DNA of 64,000 nt from Hymenobacter roseosalivarius DSM 11622 (GCF_900176135.1 NZ_FWWW01000067.1:1-64000); one strand, 5' to 3'. Counted from the first letter of the stretch, positions 17,515-26,595 are shown. A program made the numbers and translations. The notes: a model not told the origin generated them from the letters alone.

Positions 17515-18498
17515 ATGGAAACCACCCCCAGCGATACCATTCTCGTTATTGGTGCTTGCGGGCAGCTCGGCTTTGAGCTGACCCACGCCCTGCGCCAGCG
17601 CTACGCCGCCCACCGTGTGATTGCCGCCGACGTGCGCCCGCCCCAGCAGCCAGAGTTGCAGGAAGCCGGCCCCTTCGAGCTGCTCGACGTGCTCGACCGG
17701 CCCCGCCTCGAAGCCCTTATTGAGCAGTATCGCCCCAAACAGATCTATCACCTGGCGGCGCTGCTTTCGGCCACGGCGGAGAAGAACCCGGAGTTTGGCT
17801 GGCGACTGAACATGGATGGCTTGCTGAACGTGCTGGACCTGGCGGTGAAGTATAAAGTAGCGCAGGTGTACTGGCCCAGCTCCATTGCCGTGTTCGGGCC
17901 CGATACGCCCCGCCAAAACACCCCCCAGCTCACCATTATGAATCCCAGCACGGTATACGGCATCAGCAAGCTGGCCGGGGAGCAGTGGTGCGAGTGGTAC
18001 CACAAAAACCACGGCCTCGACGTTCGCTCCCTGCGCTACCCCGGCCTGATCAGCTACAAAACCCTGCCCGGCGGCGGCACCACCGACTACGCCGTAGACA
18101 TCTATCACAAAGCCGTGGCGGGCCAGTCATATGAGTGTTTCCTGCAGGAAAACACGTACTTACCAATGATGTACATGCCCGACGCGCTCAAAGCCACGCT
18201 GGATTTGATGCACGCTCCGGCCGAGCAAATCAAGGTTCGCTCCTCGTATAACCTGGGCGCGATGAGCTTTTCGCCTGCCGAAATCACAGCTTCGATCCAG
18301 CGCCACGAGCCGGATTTTGAAGTAACGTACAAGCCCGATTCGCGCCAGCAGATTGCCGATTCCTGGCCCGCCAGCATCGACGACTCCCGCGCCCGCCAGG
18401 ATTGGGGCTGGCAGCCCGAGTTTGACTTAGATAAAATGACGGCCGATATGCTTCTGCATTTGCACGAGGCCGAGCCACAAGTGGCCGTAAGCCGTTAA
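17515..18498 (+). CDS. tdh: L-threonine 3-dehydrogenase, short-chain (epimerase-like) type
   Basis: Extended short-chain dehydrogenase of 327 residues. Rossmann motif VIGACGQLGFEL (about 11-22), catalytic YxxxK in TVYGISKLAGEQ, and signatures YWPSSIAVFGPDTPRQNTPQ and LRYPGLISYKTLPGGGTTDYAVD that mark the NAD-dependent threonine dehydrogenase subgroup rather than sugar epimerases. Oxidises threonine to 2-amino-3-ketobutyrate, the substrate of kbl 1.4 kb away. Transcribed divergently from patatin. Confidence 0.92.
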   Translation: METTPSDTILVIGACGQLGFELTHALRQRYAAHRVIAADVRPPQQPELQEAGPFELLDVLDRPRLEALIEQYRPKQIYHLAALLSATAEKNPEFGWRLNMDGLLNVLDLAVKYKVAQVYWPSSIAVFGPDTPRQNTPQLTIMNPSTVYGISKLAGEQWCEWYHKNHGLDVRSLRYPGLISYKTLPGGGTTDYAVDIYHKAVAGQSYECFLQENTYLPMMYMPDALKATLDLMHAPAEQIKVRSSYNLGAMSFSPAEITASIQRHEPDFEVTYKPDSRQQIADSWPASIDDSRARQDWGWQPEFDLDKMTADMLLHLHEAEPQVAVSR

Positions 18499-18511
18499 AA
18501 GTGCTTCTTTA

Positions 18512-18549
18512 GAAAAAGCCCCCCAGAGATTTTCTGGGGGGCTTTTTTT
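18512..18549. terminator. Intrinsic terminator after tdh
   Basis: Arms AAAAAGCCCCCCAGA / TCTGGGGGGCTTTTT with a 5-nt loop followed by T residues; immediately downstream of the threonine dehydrogenase stop. Confidence 0.9.
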
Positions 18550-18557
18550 GCTTTAAT

Positions 18558-18676
18558 GTCAGGTTTTTGCGGAGGTTCGCAGTGTTCTGACTGCCGTAGT
18601 CCATGTCCGCCGCGACTGGAAGGAAGACGATAGTCAACCTCTGCGCGACCTCCGCGTACCTCTGTGGGAACCTGAC
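18558..18676. repeat. Long imperfect palindrome between genes
   Basis: Outer arms GTCAGGTT / AACCTGAC with further complementary blocks inside (GCGGAGGTTCGCAG versus CTGCGCGACCTCCGC). Intergenic; resembles a REP/BIME-like unit. No coding potential. Confidence 0.5.
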
Positions 18677-18684
18677 GTTAGCAA

Positions 18685-19413
18685 ATGATTGTCAACTACA
18701 CCACTGCCGGCTGGCAGATTATTTACCAACAATCTCATGCCCTGCTGGCGGCGCAGCTGGCCTGGCAGTGGCCGCCTTTCGGCCCCACCGACCGCTGGGT
18801 GGGCCTGCTGGCCGCCATTGCCCAGCACGACGACGAGCAACGCTCTTGGGATGTTGATTACAGCCTGACGGCCACCGGTGCCCCGGCCGACTTCACCATG
18901 CAGGAGTTTTCCATGGAGCAGGCCACGGGCGTACTCAAAACCGCCCGGTTTCAGGGCCAATGGCGTAGCCTGCTCACTAGCATGCACCTAAGCTTTTTGT
19001 ACGAGTCGCTCCGGGGGCAAAAAAAGGGAATCGACGCTTTTCTGGATGAGCAGCAAGCCAATCAGCAGCGGTGGCGCAAAGGGCTGAAAGTTAGCAAAGC
19101 CGACGCCCAGCAAGCCTATGCTCTCATGCAGTGGTGCGACCGCCTCTCCCTGATTCTCTGCCGCCAGGAGCTACCCGAAATGGGCCGCACCCTCGAAATC
19201 AGCCAAGGGCCCGACGGAAAGCGCTACGATGTGGCCCGCTCCGCGCCCGATGGCCCGGTTATCATCACCCCCTGGCCCTTTGCCTCGAGCTTCACGCTGA
19301 GCGTGGAAGCCAGCCTGCTGGCTCAGCTTCAGTTCAAGGATGACGCGGAGCTGGCCGCGCACCTGCGCGAAGCCCCAATTGAGACGCTCCGGTGGGAGCT
19401 GGCGAAGAAGTGA
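18685..19413 (+). CDS. DUF3891 family protein
   Basis: 242-residue soluble protein. Characteristic features are an N-terminal QIIYQQSHALLAAQLAWQWPPF, the metal-site-like AAIAQHDDEQRSWD, and MQWCDRLSLILCRQELP, which together match DUF3891, an all-alpha family with histidine/aspartate residues reminiscent of HD-type hydrolases. Activity has not been established. Stand-alone gene; converges with a lipoprotein gene. Confidence 0.8.
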   Translation: MIVNYTTAGWQIIYQQSHALLAAQLAWQWPPFGPTDRWVGLLAAIAQHDDEQRSWDVDYSLTATGAPADFTMQEFSMEQATGVLKTARFQGQWRSLLTSMHLSFLYESLRGQKKGIDAFLDEQQANQQRWRKGLKVSKADAQQAYALMQWCDRLSLILCRQELPEMGRTLEISQGPDGKRYDVARSAPDGPVIITPWPFASSFTLSVEASLLAQLQFKDDAELAAHLREAPIETLRWELAKK

Positions 19414-19469
19414 AATGGTGAAAGGTGAATTTGCGAACAGTATGGGCTTACCCTTTCACTATTTCACCC
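19410..19469. repeat. Dyad between convergent genes
   Basis: Arms GTGAAATGGTGAAAGG and CCTTTCACTATTTCAC, one mismatch over 16 bp, separated by about 28 bp. It spans the end of the DUF3891 gene and could terminate or process both convergent transcripts. Confidence 0.5.
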
Positions 19470-19474
19470 TTAAA

Positions 19475-20305
19475 TCAAGGCTGGCTCTGCAGCTTCTGCA
19501 CCGGCACGGGACTATCCATGAGGCCAGCTGGCACCGTTTGGCGAACCGCAATATCGGCGATACGGGCTGGCTTGGTAGGGTCGCTACGGTCGGAGGCGAG
19601 CAAGATGTTACCGTGCTGGGCATAGTCGCTCCAGCGGCGGCGGAAGGCCGGCTGCGGGTCAGCGGCTTTGGCGAAGTACGACCACTCCTGCACGAGGCCG
19701 CTGTTGCGTAGAACGCGAATCTCGTAACGGTTTTCCGGCGTCACGCCCACGTCTTTGAACGTCATCTGCAATATATCAGCGGGCTCATTCTCAAAGGTGG
19801 TGCCCAGGCCGCGATAGTTGAGGGTTATGCCTGAGTCTTTGAGTTTGAAGGGCATAATCAGCCACCACGAATTATTTACCCAAAGCGGATACATTTTTTC
19901 CAGCAGCTCCTGTCCACCAGGCGTATCCGTTATTTCCCTGCCGCCTTTGTACGCCTTGCCAGTGCGGGTGAGCAGGTTGTAGTTAGCCACTAAGCTGTCT
20001 TGTTCCCAGTGAAAATCACCGGTGTATTTGTCCCAGATCTGGTATTGGCCCCGAAAAAAACTCCAGGCTAAGTAGCGGGTATTCTGCCAGTTCTGGAAGC
20101 CGCCCATGCGGGCCATTACAGTATCGGCAATGGCAATGGCGCGAGCATCAGAGCCTGCCAGGTCGAAACCCTGGCCCGCCGGATAAGCGGGTGTAGCGCT
20201 GATGGTGGCTACTTCCCGAATGCGCTGGCAGCTCATTGCATAAAGCGAAAAAACAACCGCGAGGCAGCAGCAGACCGTGCGGAGCAAGGGAGTAAAGGCT
20301 TTCAT
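19475..20305 (-). CDS. Lipoprotein related to the hydrogenase-linked LolA/RseB-like proteins
   Basis: 276 residues with a lipoprotein signal ending LYAMSC. The body has the pattern MARMGGFQNWQNTRYLAWSF, a KMYPLWVNNSWWLIMPFKLKDSGITLNYRG segment and alternating beta strands. The same G-G-x-x-x-W-Q and MPFKL-x-x-x-G-I blocks occur in the two proteins at 41194 and 42737 in the hydrogenase operon, so this is a third member of that family. The fold is probably a half-barrel of LolA/LolB/RseB type that can hold lipid; that is inference. No operon partner. Confidence 0.7.
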   Translation of the reverse strand: MKAFTPLLRTVCCCLAVVFSLYAMSCQRIREVATISATPAYPAGQGFDLAGSDARAIAIADTVMARMGGFQNWQNTRYLAWSFFRGQYQIWDKYTGDFHWEQDSLVANYNLLTRTGKAYKGGREITDTPGGQELLEKMYPLWVNNSWWLIMPFKLKDSGITLNYRGLGTTFENEPADILQMTFKDVGVTPENRYEIRVLRNSGLVQEWSYFAKAADPQPAFRRRWSDYAQHGNILLASDRSDPTKPARIADIAVRQTVPAGLMDSPVPVQKLQSQP

Positions 20306-20491
20306 TAGTAGAAAGAAAGAGGAGGAGAACATTGCCGACTTAGCGCTGCGCCAAGCCTTATGGTTGAGGTGCGGGCGCTTCTATACGCGAAGCATGGACA
20401 GGCGGTCATACGAACCTCTACCGAACGTACAGTAGTAGTCGCCCGTACTACTAGCTTACACCTTAGACTTATACTTCGATTTCCCATTCTT

Positions 20492-21457
20492 ATGACGCCT
20501 TATCGCTTTTCTGACATCGTCGCCATTTTCAAATCCACGGCTGGCGAATTTATGCAGAACAACTCGCTTCGGCACGCGGCGGCCCTGTCTTACTACACCA
20601 TTTTTTCGTTGCCGCCGCTGCTGCTTATTGTCATCACTTCGGCCAGCGCCGTGCTTGGCCCTGAGGCAATTACGGGACAGCTTTTTCAGCAGATCCGGGG
20701 GGTGGTAGGAACCGAAGAAGCCAAGTTCATTCAGAATTCTATCAACAAGTTCAACCAGCAGCAGCAGGGCGGCTTATCGTCGCTGATCGGCATTGCCACG
20801 TTGATTTTCGCCGCTACCACGTTCTTCGTTACCCTGCAGGAGAGCATCAATGATATCTGGAACCTGAAGGTGAAGCCCCGCAACGGCATCTGGCAGTTTG
20901 TCCGCGACCGGCTCCTCTCCTTCGGTTTGATCCTGAGTGTGGCCCTGCTCCTGCTCATATCCTTCGTCGTGAGTGCCGTGCTCACGGCCTTCACCGATTA
21001 TCTACAGCAACTGCTGCCCGGCGTCGCAGTATTTTTTATTCGTCTGCTCGATCTGACCCTATCGCTGGCTATTACCACTACGTTGTTTGCCCTCATTTAT
21101 CGCTTCCTGCCCGATGCCATTATCCGGTGGCGTGATGTGTGGATTGGTGCTTTCATTACAGCCGCGCTGTTTGTGTTGGGCAAATTCCTGATTGCTTTTT
21201 ACATCGCGAAGGCCGAACCGGCTTCGGCCTACGGGGCGGCCGGCTCAGTTATTATTTTGTTGCTGTGGATCAATTACTCGTCGCTCATTATCTTCTTCGG
21301 GGCTGAGTTTACCCAGGAGTTCGCCGATGCTTTTGGCCAGAAGGTACAGCCAAAAGCGCACGCCGTGCGCACGGAAGTACGCGAAGTGCCAATCGGCGAA
21401 TCGAAGGAGGAAATAGCTACTGGCCGGCCGCGTGCGCAGGGCCGCTGGCGAAGTTAA
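20492..21457 (+). CDS. YihY/BrkB family membrane protein
   Basis: 321 residues with six spans. Family signatures include LRHAAALSYYTIFSLPPLLLI near the N-terminus, ATTFFVTLQESINDIWN, and SAYGAAGSVIILLLWINYSSLIIFFGAEFTQ in the last spans. YihY was once called ribonuclease BN in error; its function remains unsettled. A basic, charged C-terminal tail (about 285-321) is cytoplasmic. ATG at 20492 selected over an upstream frame lacking similarity. Confidence 0.88.
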   Translation: MTPYRFSDIVAIFKSTAGEFMQNNSLRHAAALSYYTIFSLPPLLLIVITSASAVLGPEAITGQLFQQIRGVVGTEEAKFIQNSINKFNQQQQGGLSSLIGIATLIFAATTFFVTLQESINDIWNLKVKPRNGIWQFVRDRLLSFGLILSVALLLLISFVVSAVLTAFTDYLQQLLPGVAVFFIRLLDLTLSLAITTTLFALIYRFLPDAIIRWRDVWIGAFITAALFVLGKFLIAFYIAKAEPASAYGAAGSVIILLLWINYSSLIIFFGAEFTQEFADAFGQKVQPKAHAVRTEVREVPIGESKEEIATGRPRAQGRWRS

Positions 21458-21544
21458 ATTTAAGCCTCTTATCAAGAGGTAGAAGTAGTTAAATATTCGC
21501 GCAAACCAGTACGTTTACGGCACTGCCCTAATGTACTCGCTTGC

Positions 21545-22706
21545 ATGAAACCTACTTTATAATCTTCTACTATCCCTGCTCAGTCTGGGGGGCTTTTTTG
21601 CGCCGCACACCACCATGGCTCAGCAGCCCACTACGCCCCAAACCCTGCGGGTGCTAACGGTAAGCCCGATAGTGGGGGAGACAATTGACAAGCAGGAAAA
21701 GATCACCTACGGGCTGTTCCCGTTCTACTCGTTCGATGACTTCCGCGAGGCGCGTTTCATTCAACGACTTACGCCTGATAGCACGATTACTCTTCAGGCT
21801 ACTATGCTCGACGGTAGCATCAAGCAGCGCCCTTTTACTATCAGCGACTTCCGGGCCGTGCGCGCCAGCATCGAAGAGCGACAGAAGGTACTAGCCGCTA
21901 CCCCTGGCTTTACCACGGGAGGAATTGGAACACTTGATTCATTGGGCCAGATGTACTCCGTTGAGCTTCGCACGGGCACTTCTTTTATAGGCAGACTTAT
22001 AGCCAAGCGGGCCGGGGAGTTTGAGTTTCAGACCACGGACGTAGGACGCATCACGGTGCAGCAGGCAAACATAAAAAGCATGCAGCCGCTGACTGCCGAT
22101 CAGGCCGGAAGGGGCTGGGAGCCTGTGGGTAATGGTACTCGCCTCTTTTTCGCACCTACCGCCCGCACCCTTCGCCAGGGCGAGGGCTACTTACAGGACA
22201 TAAATATCTTCTTTGTGGGGGCCAACTACGGCATTACCAACAACATATCTATCGGCGGACTGGTGGGGTTGATTCCAAACGCGGGACTGAATATTCTGGC
22301 CGTGACGCCCAAAGTTGGCTTTGCCGTGACGGAGAAGTTTAGCGTAGGCGCGGGCGTCTTATTTGCCAGTGTATTTGGCGATACGGGCGGTATTGGCTAC
22401 GGCCTAGGCACCTATGGCACGGCTGATGACCATTTCACGCTCGGGCTGGGCTATCTGTTCGCCGACGGCGAAGTAGAAAGCAGTCCGGTAGTGGTAATCG
22501 GTGGTGCTACGCGTGTATCGCGGCGAGTATCACTTCTGAATGAGTCCTATATTGTTGCTGGCGGCTTCGGTGGTCTGGCGGGCATTCGGATTGCCGCGGC
22601 CCGGCTGAGCGGCAGCCTTGGCATCTTATATGGCACCAATGGCGAAGACGGAACAGTTGTGCCCGCTTATTTAGAAGTCACTTATCGATTTGGGAAGGTC
22701 AAGTAG
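21545..22706 (+). pseudogene. Outer-membrane-like beta protein; signal peptide apparently frameshifted
   Basis: The open frame from the ATG at 21615 encodes 363 residues: an N-terminal part (about 1-170) with strands such as MYSVELRTGTSFIGRLIAKRAGEFEFQTTD, then Gly-rich alternating segments ending YLEVTYRFGKVK, typical of an outer-membrane barrel. It begins MAQQPTTPQ, as if at a signal-peptidase site. The 66 bp upstream in the same frame encode LLYNLLLSLLSLGGFFAPHTT, a signal peptide without a start; ATG AAA at 21545-21550 is out of frame by one base. Dropping C21551 joins them. So either a frameshift, a sequencing error, or a shortened unexported protein. Confidence 0.6.
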
Positions 22707-22801
22707 AAGGCTTCAATTTATATAAAAAGCGCTTTCTTATGGTATAATTTAAGTATTGCCAATATGTACCTTTTGAAGAAGGATCAGAACTGGCTTACGA
22801 T

Positions 22802-23140
22802 ATGGGCAAGAGAAATTTTATAGCTTATGCAAGCAAAGAAATGACCCTTTCTGAAGCGAAAAGGTCATTTCTTGACTCCTGGGGAAATGAGCTGTGCCAG
22901 AAGCTGACCACGTTGAATGCGCAAGGCCACTTTCAAGGAAAGACATCATCGGCAAAGCGCACTGAGCTTTTTCATGGGGGATTTACCGCGTCGCTCTCCG
23001 CTCACGGCCCGCAAACAATACAGCTATACGGACCAGTTAGTAATAGCCCACAAATTGTAGAAATAATGGGCGTCAGACTCACTGAATCTATGGCGCATCA
23101 GTGTCCTAACACTCTTATACTGTTAAGGCCTTCCAACTAA
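22802..23140 (+). CDS. Hypothetical protein (112 aa)
   Basis: Not recognised. Soluble, basic, mixed alpha/beta composition: MGKRNFIAYASKEMTLSEAK, a central GKTSSAKRTELFHGGFTASL and a C-terminal strand NTLILLRPSN. Lower G+C than neighbours. It is preceded by about 95 bp without a good promoter and followed by a terminator. Coding status rests on frame length and an ATG only. Confidence 0.5.
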   Translation: MGKRNFIAYASKEMTLSEAKRSFLDSWGNELCQKLTTLNAQGHFQGKTSSAKRTELFHGGFTASLSAHGPQTIQLYGPVSNSPQIVEIMGVRLTESMAHQCPNTLILLRPSN

Positions 23141-23163
23141 CAAGCTGTAGTAGAGAAGCAAAC

Positions 23164-23208
23164 AGCCAATAAAAAGCCCCCCAGAGTTGTTGGGGCTTTT
23201 TATTGGCT
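23164..23208. terminator. Bidirectional terminator
   Basis: 17-bp arms AGCCAATAAAAAGCCCC / GGGGCTTTTTATTGGCT between the convergent hypothetical gene and rlmN. Confidence 0.85.
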
Positions 23209-23220
23209 GCCTTCATAAAG

Positions 23221-24288
23221 TTAAGCAGCTACTGGCTTTTCCTTCACCGCCAATTGTCCGCAAGCCGCATCAATGTCTTTGCCGCGCGAGCGGCGCAGGT
23301 TGGTTTGCACGCCACGGTCGGCCAGGTACTTGAGGAAGGCCATCAGCTTCTCGTCGCCGGTGTTGCGGTAGTCGGCGTTTTCGATGGGGTTGTACTCAAT
23401 CAGGTTCACCTTGCAGGGCAGCCACTTCGTAATCTGAAACAGCTCTTCGGCGTCCTGTAGCGTGTCATTAAAGTTCTCGAATACGATGTACTCGTAGGTG
23501 ACCTTGCGGCCTGTGTGCTGATGGTAGTACTGCAATGCCTCCTTCAGCGAAGCCAGCGAGTTAGCTTCGTTGATGGGCATGATTTCGTTGCGCTTGGTGT
23601 CGTTGGGCGCGTGCAGACTCAGGGCCAGATTGGCTTTTACGTCGTCGTCGGCCAGCTTCTTGATCATCTTGGCAATGCCGGCCGTGCTGATGGTGATGCG
23701 GCGCGGGGCCATGTTCAGGCCGTCGGGGGCGGTGATGCGCTCCACGCTTTTTACCACGTTGGCGTAGTTCAGCAGCGGTTCGCCCATACCCATGTACACG
23801 ATGTTGGTGAGCGGGGTGCCGTACTGGCTTTCGCACTGCTCCCGGATGCGCACTACCTGGTCATAGATTTCGGCCGCGTCGAGGTTGCGCTTGCGCTCCA
23901 TGTAGCCCGTGGCGCAAAACTTACAGGTAAGCGAGCAGCCCACCTGCGAAGAGATGCAGGCCGTCATGCGCGTATCGTGCGGAATAAGCACGCCTTCTAC
24001 AATATTGCCGTCGTGCAGGCGAAACGCCGATTTGATAGTGCCATCGTTGGAAAGCTGCTGATTTTGCACCGTCACGCCGTTGATAACGAAGTGCTGGGCC
24101 AGCAGCTCGCGGGTGGCCAACGAGATATTGTTCATCTCCTCAAACGAGGAGGCCGTATTTTTCCAGAGCCACTCCAGCACCTGCTTGGCCCGAAAGGGCT
24201 TCTCGCCGTGCTCCACCATAAAGGCTTTGAGCTCGTCGGGGGTGAGTTTACGGATGTCGCGCTTGGTGAGTACGGGCAAGGATATCAT
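23221..24288 (-). CDS. rlmN: 23S rRNA A2503 / tRNA A37 C2-methyltransferase
   Basis: Radical-SAM methyltransferase that methylates C2 of A2503 in 23S rRNA and A37 of some tRNAs. 355 residues. The cluster motif is C118-x3-C122-x2-C125 (GCSLTCKFCATG); the methyl-carrying Cys is near 346 in DIDAACGQL. VYMGMGEPLLNY and LALSLHAPND are diagnostic. Start ATG 24288; a TATCTTTG box lies 5-12 bp upstream of it. Confidence 0.97.
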   Translation of the reverse strand: MISLPVLTKRDIRKLTPDELKAFMVEHGEKPFRAKQVLEWLWKNTASSFEEMNNISLATRELLAQHFVINGVTVQNQQLSNDGTIKSAFRLHDGNIVEGVLIPHDTRMTACISSQVGCSLTCKFCATGYMERKRNLDAAEIYDQVVRIREQCESQYGTPLTNIVYMGMGEPLLNYANVVKSVERITAPDGLNMAPRRITISTAGIAKMIKKLADDDVKANLALSLHAPNDTKRNEIMPINEANSLASLKEALQYYHQHTGRKVTYEYIVFENFNDTLQDAEELFQITKWLPCKVNLIEYNPIENADYRNTGDEKLMAFLKYLADRGVQTNLRRSRGKDIDAACGQLAVKEKPVAA

Positions 24289-24292
24289 AGGG

Positions 24293-24300
24293 CAAAGATA
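24293..24300 (-). promoter_or_regulatory. Candidate -7 box of rlmN
   Basis: Minus-strand TATCTTTG (TAnnTTTG) only a few bases before the ATG, implying a very short leader if used. No clear -33. Confidence 0.35.
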
Positions 24301-24343
24301 CAACCTGACAGGCGCTTGGGTTCCAGAATATAGACTTCTGTGC

Positions 24344-24820
24344 CTAGTATTGAGCTGTGACGAGCTTCAATGTGTAGCTAACAGCTACGCGGCGCCCATT
24401 TTGCATGCCTGGTTTAAAGTGAGGTAGCTTCTGGGCTGCTGCTACCAGAGCAGCTTCGCACGCCGCAGATAGCTTTGGGTGTGGGATATTTTCAGAATTA
24501 TTGACACTTGCAACGTTGTAGATGGCACCACTGGAGTCAACAGCAAACCTGACAAAGACCGGGAAAGGAGCCGAGCAGCCAGCTTTCGTGCTAGCTGCTT
24601 GAAATTCACGAGATAAGTCTGCGGTCAGGACTTTCAAGTTGCCTCTTGGATAAACAGGCATATTTTCCACATAAGTGTATGCTTTTGTACACTCGTTGGA
24701 CCAGCTTTCTTGAATGGGCTTTGATGACGCAGAAGGCTGAGCTACTGCCGCCCCTACTGTTGCTAGCAGTAAACCCACCATTAAGAGTAGCCGGCTAAAC
24801 GCCCGTGAATGGTAACACAT
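24344..24820 (-). CDS. Exported protein with TonB-type C-terminal domain
   Basis: 158 residues. Signal peptide 1-27 (LLLMVGLLLATVGAAVAQ), then a domain at about 60-158 with the TonB_C pattern: VFVRFAVDSSGAIYNVASVNNSENIPHPKLSAACEAALVAA and a closing LPHFKPGMQNGRRVAVSYTLKL. In Bacteroidota such short proteins are periplasmic and lack the TonB membrane anchor; partner receptor unknown. Confidence 0.8.
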   Translation of the reverse strand: MCYHSRAFSRLLLMVGLLLATVGAAVAQPSASSKPIQESWSNECTKAYTYVENMPVYPRGNLKVLTADLSREFQAASTKAGCSAPFPVFVRFAVDSSGAIYNVASVNNSENIPHPKLSAACEAALVAAAQKLPHFKPGMQNGRRVAVSYTLKLVTAQY

Positions 24821-24849
24821 AGGAATTAGGATAAATGTTGATATTAAAA

Positions 24850-25293
24850 CTAGCTATTGTGAGCGGGAGTTGGGGTAAGCTGTGCGCCTAGTTCAGGAGT
24901 TAACGCGCGAAGTTTTCGCGTGTTATAGTCGAAGCACAGCATCCCGGTTTTGGCGCGGGCTATTTCCTTACCATCCTGGTTTTTAACCCAATACACTACA
25001 TCGAAGCCGTAGCGGTGCAGATCGGTGGCGGCGAGCTGAATGTGCAGCACGTCGCCGTGGAAGCCTTCGCCCTTGTACTCCATCGCTACATCGGCCATGA
25101 TGAGGCCGGTTTTGGTAGCCAGGTCGAATTCGGGCAGCTGGCAATGGTGCAGGAACTGCACGCGGGCCTCGTGCAGAATGCTGAGTAGGGCGTCGTTGCC
25201 GAGGTGAGCGCCGTAGTTGAGGTCGGTGATACGTACCGGAATCTGGATAGTAAGTGGGAATGCGTCGGGTAGGGCTACTTTTACGCGGGCCAT
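24850..25293 (-). CDS. Acyl-CoA thioesterase, hot-dog fold (4HBT type)
   Basis: 147 residues. The 4-hydroxybenzoyl-CoA thioesterase signature RITDLNYGAHLGNDALLSILHEARVQFLHH is clear, with the catalytic Asp-x-Asn-x-Gly region; the rest follows the single hot-dog fold (MADVAMEYKGEGFHGDVLHI, GKEIARAKTGMLCFDY). Cytosolic. Substrate unknown. Divergent from mnmD across a 115-bp region containing a dyad. Confidence 0.85.
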   Translation of the reverse strand: MARVKVALPDAFPLTIQIPVRITDLNYGAHLGNDALLSILHEARVQFLHHCQLPEFDLATKTGLIMADVAMEYKGEGFHGDVLHIQLAATDLHRYGFDVVYWVKNQDGKEIARAKTGMLCFDYNTRKLRALTPELGAQLTPTPAHNS

Positions 25294-25308
25294 TTTTGGG
25301 TAGAAGTG

Positions 25309-25407
25309 AGTACAGAGAGATGAGACATGAGACTATGCGCGACCAGCAATCTTAACAAGATTCGTTTTGTCATCTACTTTTCAACCCTAATCTCACCTCT
25401 CTGTACT
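25309..25407. promoter_or_regulatory. Dyad in divergent thioesterase/mnmD promoter region
   Basis: AGTACAGAGAGATGAGA (25309-25325) and TCTCACCTCTCTGTACT (25391-25407) are inverse complements with one mismatch; the right arm ends two bases before the mnmD ATG. Could form a long hairpin or be two operator half sites; a pure repeat relic is also possible. Confidence 0.4.
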
Positions 25408-25408
25408 T

Positions 25409-26092
25409 ATGTCTGATTTAGAAGTTCGGATAACGCAGGACGGCTCCAGCACGCTGTACGTGCCGGCACTGGATGAGCACTACCACTCCACCCACGGGGC
25501 CGTGCGGGAGGCGCGGCATGTATATCTGGCGGCGGGCCTAGAGCTGGCGCTGGCGGCTTCCGGGGGGCAAATTCGGGTGCTGGAAATCGGTTTCGGCACT
25601 GGCCTGAACGCCCTCCTGACGTTGCAGCGCAGCCTGATTGCCCCCCAGCATATGCACTATGATACGCTGGAAAAACACCCCCTTCCGCCAAGCGTTATTA
25701 CTGATTTAGGCGTGGAGCGCTACATCCTGAATCCTGAGCTGCAGGAGTTTCATTACCAGCTGCACGCCGCGCCCTGGACTGAAGCCGTGCGCATCACGCC
25801 CCGTTTCACCTTACGCAAGATTCACGCGGCCTTGCAGGACTTTCAGCTGCCGGCCACGCACTATCACGTTATCTACTTCGACGCCTTCGCCCCCGAAAAG
25901 CAGCCCGATATGTGGACCGACGCGGTTTTTAGCCAGCTATCCGCTGCTACGGCTCCGGGGGGCATTTTGGTGAGCTATTGCGCCAAAGGCAGCTTCCGGC
26001 GCAGCCTGAAAGCGGCGGGCTGGGCGGTAGAGAAAATTCCGGGGCCGCCCGGCAAGCGTGAGATGACGCGGGCCAGGAAGGGCAATGAGTGA
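25409..26092 (+). CDS. mnmD: tRNA (mnm5s2U34) methyltransferase MnmD
   Basis: 227-residue SAM-dependent methyltransferase equivalent to the methyltransferase half of MnmC, acting on the wobble uridine. SAM loop VLEIGFGTGLNALLTL (about 56-71), YIFDAFAP-like motif IYFDAFAPEKQPDMWT, and the closing GPPGKREMTRA motif are characteristic. No fused oxidase domain, as usual in Bacteroidota. Confidence 0.9.
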   Translation: MSDLEVRITQDGSSTLYVPALDEHYHSTHGAVREARHVYLAAGLELALAASGGQIRVLEIGFGTGLNALLTLQRSLIAPQHMHYDTLEKHPLPPSVITDLGVERYILNPELQEFHYQLHAAPWTEAVRITPRFTLRKIHAALQDFQLPATHYHVIYFDAFAPEKQPDMWTDAVFSQLSAATAPGGILVSYCAKGSFRRSLKAAGWAVEKIPGPPGKREMTRARKGNE

Positions 26093-26142
26093 ATGGTAGA
26101 GATTATTAGCGTACTTGAACGTATAAATCAAATCATAGAATC

Positions 26143-26595
26143 ATGAAAAAGACCATTGTATTAATTTCCTGCGCCTCTCAGAAGCTGAAGCACAAAGCAG
26201 AAGCTCAGGACTTGTACATAAGTCAAATTTTTAGGGCTAGCCTTGCGTATGCTAAAAGTTTGAATCCTGATAAAATTTTTATTCTCTCTGCTAAATATCA
26301 TCTACTTAAACTAGATAATGTTATTGAGCACTACAATACAACACTAAGTAAAATCCCAGAAAATAAAAGGAAAGATGGTCTTATTGTCCTAAATTCAGAT
26401 CAGAAGACAGAATGGGGAATACATGTTCTGAAGCAGTTATCTGAGCATACGAACTTAAGCAATGACGAATTCATATTTTTAGCTGGCCAAGAATACATTA
26501 AACCACTTAAAAATAGTATTGAAAATTTCAAAAATCCTCTAGAGGGCCTCAAGCCTGGACAAAGGTTAAAACACCTGAAAAACTGTTTAATATGA
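26143..26595 (+). CDS. DUF6884-like protein in AT-rich island
   Basis: 150 residues. The N-terminus LISCASQKLKHKAEAQDLYIS, then IFILSAKYHLLKLDNVIEHYNTTL resembles the DUF6884 family (short alpha/beta proteins; conserved K-L-x-x-x-A-x-A-x-D-L-Y and S-A-K-Y/H-x-L-L). Activity is not established. DNA is visibly AT-rich compared with flanking genes, and codon use differs (many AAA, ATA, TTA), so recent acquisition is likely. Its stop overlaps the next start by 4 bp (ATGA), implying coupled translation. Confidence 0.7.
   Translation: MKKTIVLISCASQKLKHKAEAQDLYISQIFRASLAYAKSLNPDKIFILSAKYHLLKLDNVIEHYNTTLSKIPENKRKDGLIVLNSDQKTEWGIHVLKQLSEHTNLSNDEFIFLAGQEYIKPLKNSIENFKNPLEGLKPGQRLKHLKNCLI

Noticed and set aside
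17320..18108. A 262-codon minus-strand frame opposite threonine dehydrogenase
   Set aside because: Antisense shadow; extends across the divergent promoter region.
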